Below are positions 62,189 through 64,000 of a DNA stretch of 64,000 nt, in pieces; the stretch's first letter is position 1, and each line of letters starts with the position of its first letter. The stretch is from assembly GCA_049841155.1 (NCBI GenBank), contig JASGHI010000001.1, positions 1 through 64,000 on the forward strand, written 5' to 3'. A program made the position numbers and the translations under genes. The notes under the pieces were generated by a model. That model ran no database searches. It worked only from the letters and a program-made list of their open reading frames with translations, and was not told the DNA's origin. This stretch comes from ZC4RG30 sp049841155 (lineage in GTDB: Bacteria > Pseudomonadota > Gammaproteobacteria > Steroidobacterales > Steroidobacteraceae).

Positions 62189-62602
62189 TTGCGCATCATT
62201 GTCGCAGATCCACCTCCAGGAATTCTGTGGGCGCTTCAGCTCGGCCGGGACGAAATGGTCAAACCCTCATCCGCGACGAGGAGCCGCATCTGCTTTGATT
62301 TTGAGGTGGAGGTGGTCGGTAGCGATGCGACAGGCGCTTTGCGCCTTCGAGGTCCAGCCGTCCAGGGTCGCCCGGGCCAGCGCTTTGTCTATCTGCGCAT
62401 CGGGACCTATGCCGGCCAGACGGGCACGGACGTAGCCCGGCGCGCCAAGATCGGTCTGGAGGGCGTAACTCTGAAGCTTCTCAAGGCCGTGAAAGCCAGG
62501 CGCGGGGGTGTTCTCGAAGTGCAGTTCACCGGCACCGACTCAAAGGGCAGCGCCGCCTGCGCAACGGTTCCTTTGCTGGGCAGGGGCTGGTACGTCGCAT
62601 GA
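62189..62602 (+). CDS. DUF5990 family protein
   Basis: The domain begins LRIIVADPPPGILWALQLGRDEMVKPS, close to the TTG at 62189 that has GCGGAG upstream. An ATG at 62132 would add 19 residues made of the attC trace and overlap the vat-like stop, so it is less likely. ICFDFEVEVVG, GPAVQGRPGQRFVYLRIGTYAGQTGTDVARRAKIGLEGVTLKLL and GSAACATVPLLGRGW follow. DUF5990 has no known function. The product is about 137 residues. Confidence 0.75.
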   Translation: MRIIVADPPPGILWALQLGRDEMVKPSSATRSRICFDFEVEVVGSDATGALRLRGPAVQGRPGQRFVYLRIGTYAGQTGTDVARRAKIGLEGVTLKLLKAVKARRGGVLEVQFTGTDSKGSAACATVPLLGRGWYVA

Positions 62603-62612
62603 GGCATCCGCT

Positions 62613-62945
62613 GTGAAATTTCTTTCGACACTGGGTCTGTTCATGGTCACGGCGGTGGCGGAGATTTCGGGCTGCTACTTGCCGTATCTGTGGCTGCGCA
62701 AGGGAGCAACGGCCTGGGTGCTGCTGCCGGCCGCGGCATCCCTGGCATTCTTCGCGTGGCTGCTGACGTTGCATCCCACGGCTGCGGGCCGGACCTATGC
62801 AGCCTATGGCGGTGTCTATGTGGCAATTGCCATCGCTTGGCTGTGGAAGGTAGATGGCATCAGGCCAGACCGCTGGGACGTGATGGGAAGTGCGGTGGCA
62901 ATGCTCGGCATGGGTATCATCATGTTCGGTCCCCGGGGTCAGTGA
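62613..62945 (+). CDS. YnfA/UPF0060 family membrane protein
   Basis: A GTG at 62613 gives 110 residues, the normal length. The pattern is FMVTAVAEISGCYLPYLWLRKGATAWVLLPAAASLAFFAWLLTLHPTAAGRTYAAYGGVYVAIAIAWLWKVDGIRPDRWDVMGSAVAMLGMGIIMFGPR. Four helices resemble the small multidrug resistance fold. Membrane efflux is suggested but not shown. It lies 10 bp after the DUF5990 gene. Confidence 0.93.
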   Translation: MKFLSTLGLFMVTAVAEISGCYLPYLWLRKGATAWVLLPAAASLAFFAWLLTLHPTAAGRTYAAYGGVYVAIAIAWLWKVDGIRPDRWDVMGSAVAMLGMGIIMFGPRGQ

Positions 62946-62956
62946 GAGGGAACATC

Positions 62957-63487
62957 ATGCGCCCATCAATTCAGTTTCCCGTTTTCGGCGGGTGTGACTG
63001 CAAGTCCATACGCTATCAGATGACCTCGGCGCCGCTGATCGTCCATTGCTGCCACTGCCGCTGGTGCCAGCGCGAGTCAGGTGCGTCCTTTGCACTGAAT
63101 GCAATGATCGAATCTGATCAGGTGGTGAATCTCGGCATCGAACCGGAGCTTGTCGATACGCCATCCGAGAGCGGCAGTGGACAGAAGATTGCGCGATGCC
63201 CCCGCTGCAGGGTCGCGGTGTGGAGCCACTATGCCGGCTCCGGTCCTCTGACCCGCTTTGTCAGGGTGGGCACGCTCGATGATCCCGATGCGCTGGCTCC
63301 GGACGTACATATCTTCGTATCGAGAAAACAGCCCTGGGTATTGTTGCCGGAGGCCGTGCCGGCATTTGCCGAGTTTTACGATCGGGAGGCGGTCTGGTCC
63401 AGGCAAAGCCGGGAGAGATTCGAACGATTGCAGCCTCTCATCGAGAGTTACCATGAATCCCGGAATGCCATGACACATGGCCACTGA
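62957..63487 (+). CDS. GFA-family (CENP-V/Mss4-like) zinc protein
   Basis: The ATG at 62957 follows GAGAGGGAA. The 176-residue protein has the complete zinc set GGCDCKSIRY, VHCCHCRWCQRESG and ARCPRCRVAVWSHY. FVRVGTLDDPDALAPDVHIFVSRKQPWVLLPEAVPAFAEFYD completes the GFA fold. The role is probably thiol or aldehyde chemistry in the cytosol. This copy is complete, unlike the fragment at 58306. It overlaps the following TfoX-like gene by 11 bp. Confidence 0.9.
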   Translation: MRPSIQFPVFGGCDCKSIRYQMTSAPLIVHCCHCRWCQRESGASFALNAMIESDQVVNLGIEPELVDTPSESGSGQKIARCPRCRVAVWSHYAGSGPLTRFVRVGTLDDPDALAPDVHIFVSRKQPWVLLPEAVPAFAEFYDREAVWSRQSRERFERLQPLIESYHESRNAMTHGH

Positions 63488-63824
63488 CCGCGAGTTCATC
63501 GACTATGTGACGGAGCAGGCCGCACTCGGCAGCCGGCTCACGCACAAGAAGATGTTCGGTGAATATGCTCTGTACCTGGACGGCAAGGTGGTCGCCTTCG
63601 CCTGCGACAACAGCCTGTTCATAAAACCTTCCGCAGCCGCTGCGCGGCTGGCTCCGCAGCTGCCGCAACGGCCGCCGTACCCGGGTGCGAAGAACTATCC
63701 GGTGGCTGATGAACTGCTGGATGATCAGGAACGGCTCCGGCAGCTGATCTGCGAAACCGCAGCGCTCATGCCCCTGCCCAAGCCCCGGGTGCCCGCAGGC
63801 CGCCGGCGCAAGCCTGGAGGATGA
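63477..63824 (+). CDS. TfoX N-terminal domain protein
   Basis: The 115-residue protein has FIDYVTEQAALGSRLTHKKMFGEYALYLDGKVVAFACDNSLFIKPSAAAARLAP, the TfoX_N pattern, and a basic tail. Standalone TfoX_N proteins occur widely; a role in competence regulation is not implied here. Its start overlaps the end of the GFA gene. Confidence 0.85.
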   Translation: MATDREFIDYVTEQAALGSRLTHKKMFGEYALYLDGKVVAFACDNSLFIKPSAAAARLAPQLPQRPPYPGAKNYPVADELLDDQERLRQLICETAALMPLPKPRVPAGRRRKPGG

Positions 63825-63861
63825 GTGTGCGCATTGCGTCTCTGCCGCGCAAGCACTGCCT

Positions 63862-64000
63862 TCAGGCAGCCGGCGTGGCGGTGGCGCCCAGCGTCCTTGC
63901 GATGTATTGGTCCACGATGGTTCCCAGCAGCGACAGCGGCACGATGCCGGCGCCGAGCACGACATTGTGGAATTCGCGGATGGAGAAGCGATCCCCGAGT
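63862..64000 (-). CDS. C-terminal end of a DUF885-family protein, partial
   Basis: The last 45 residues are visible on the minus strand (LGDRFSIREFHNVVLGAG, then IVPLSLLGTIVDQYIA, with an ATPAA end). The RExHxxVLxxGxxPLxxLxxxVDxYI pattern is the usual DUF885 C terminus. The rest lies beyond the window. DUF885 proteins are often secreted, collagenase-like or lipoprotein-type; function is unknown. Confidence 0.75.
   Translation of the reverse strand, partial: LGDRFSIREFHNVVLGAGIVPLSLLGTIVDQYIARTLGATATPAA

Overview
The window is a GC-rich gammaproteobacterial chromosome segment. The evidence is the gene content and order: a full F-type ATP synthase operon (I-a-c-b-delta-alpha-gamma-beta-epsilon) behind rsmG-parA-parB, a yibN-grxC-secB-gpsA cluster, tatABC, separate glyQ/glyS chains, and glnA followed by ntrB-ntrC. 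It looks like the Xanthomonadales/Nevskiales/Steroidobacterales neighbourhood, but the genus cannot be fixed from sequence alone.

Positions 1-44260 are ordinary core genome. In order they hold small envelope genes and an acyltransferase; glyQS; a nitrogen-control block (glnA behind a sigma-54 promoter with two NtrC sites, then the ntrB/ntrC pair that should control it); mscS; an aminotransferase; a class 1B-like dihydroorotate dehydrogenase; trmL; and a chromosomal Phd/VapC toxin-antitoxin pair. Then come gpsA-secB-grxC-rhodanese, envC, a GGDEF/EAL protein with a broken GGDEF motif, membrane and transport genes, tatABC, dtd, a c4-like dihaem cytochrome, an S9 peptidase, an AcuI-like reductase, rsmG-parAB, atpIBEFHAGDC and maeB.

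Positions 44341 to about 62160 form a sedentary chromosomal integron. An integrase gene (intI) reads leftward, an attI-type junction ends at 45456, and about 20 gene cassettes follow, each closed by an attC site. Most attC sites belong to one closely related family of about 126 bp. Its internal stem arms covary, it carries an extrahelical G, and it has a conserved GATAAAGTGC box. A few sites are short (57-82 bp), one is a 60-bp site of another family, and the distal sites are degenerate. The cassettes are lower in GC than the backbone. They carry four toxin-antitoxin operons (one reversed with a dead toxin), an Imm8-like immunity protein, a HEPN-like protein, GFA-type proteins, a VOC protein, a methionine aminopeptidase, a cupin, lipoproteins and several unrecognised proteins. 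A fading tail holds RibD-like, Tag, GyrI-like and Vat-like genes. After 62189 the sequence returns to ordinary genes (DUF5990, YnfA, GFA, TfoX-like, end of a DUF885 gene).

Three patterns stand out. First, the two ends of almost every cassette are complementary for 8-13 bp, beyond the 7-bp core; this allows cassette units and fusions to be reconstructed. Second, all five toxin-antitoxin operons in the window have a sigma-70-like promoter whose -10 box ends only 5-7 nt before the ATG, which predicts leaderless mRNAs, usually with a palindromic operator in the promoter. Third, the array erodes progressively away from intI.
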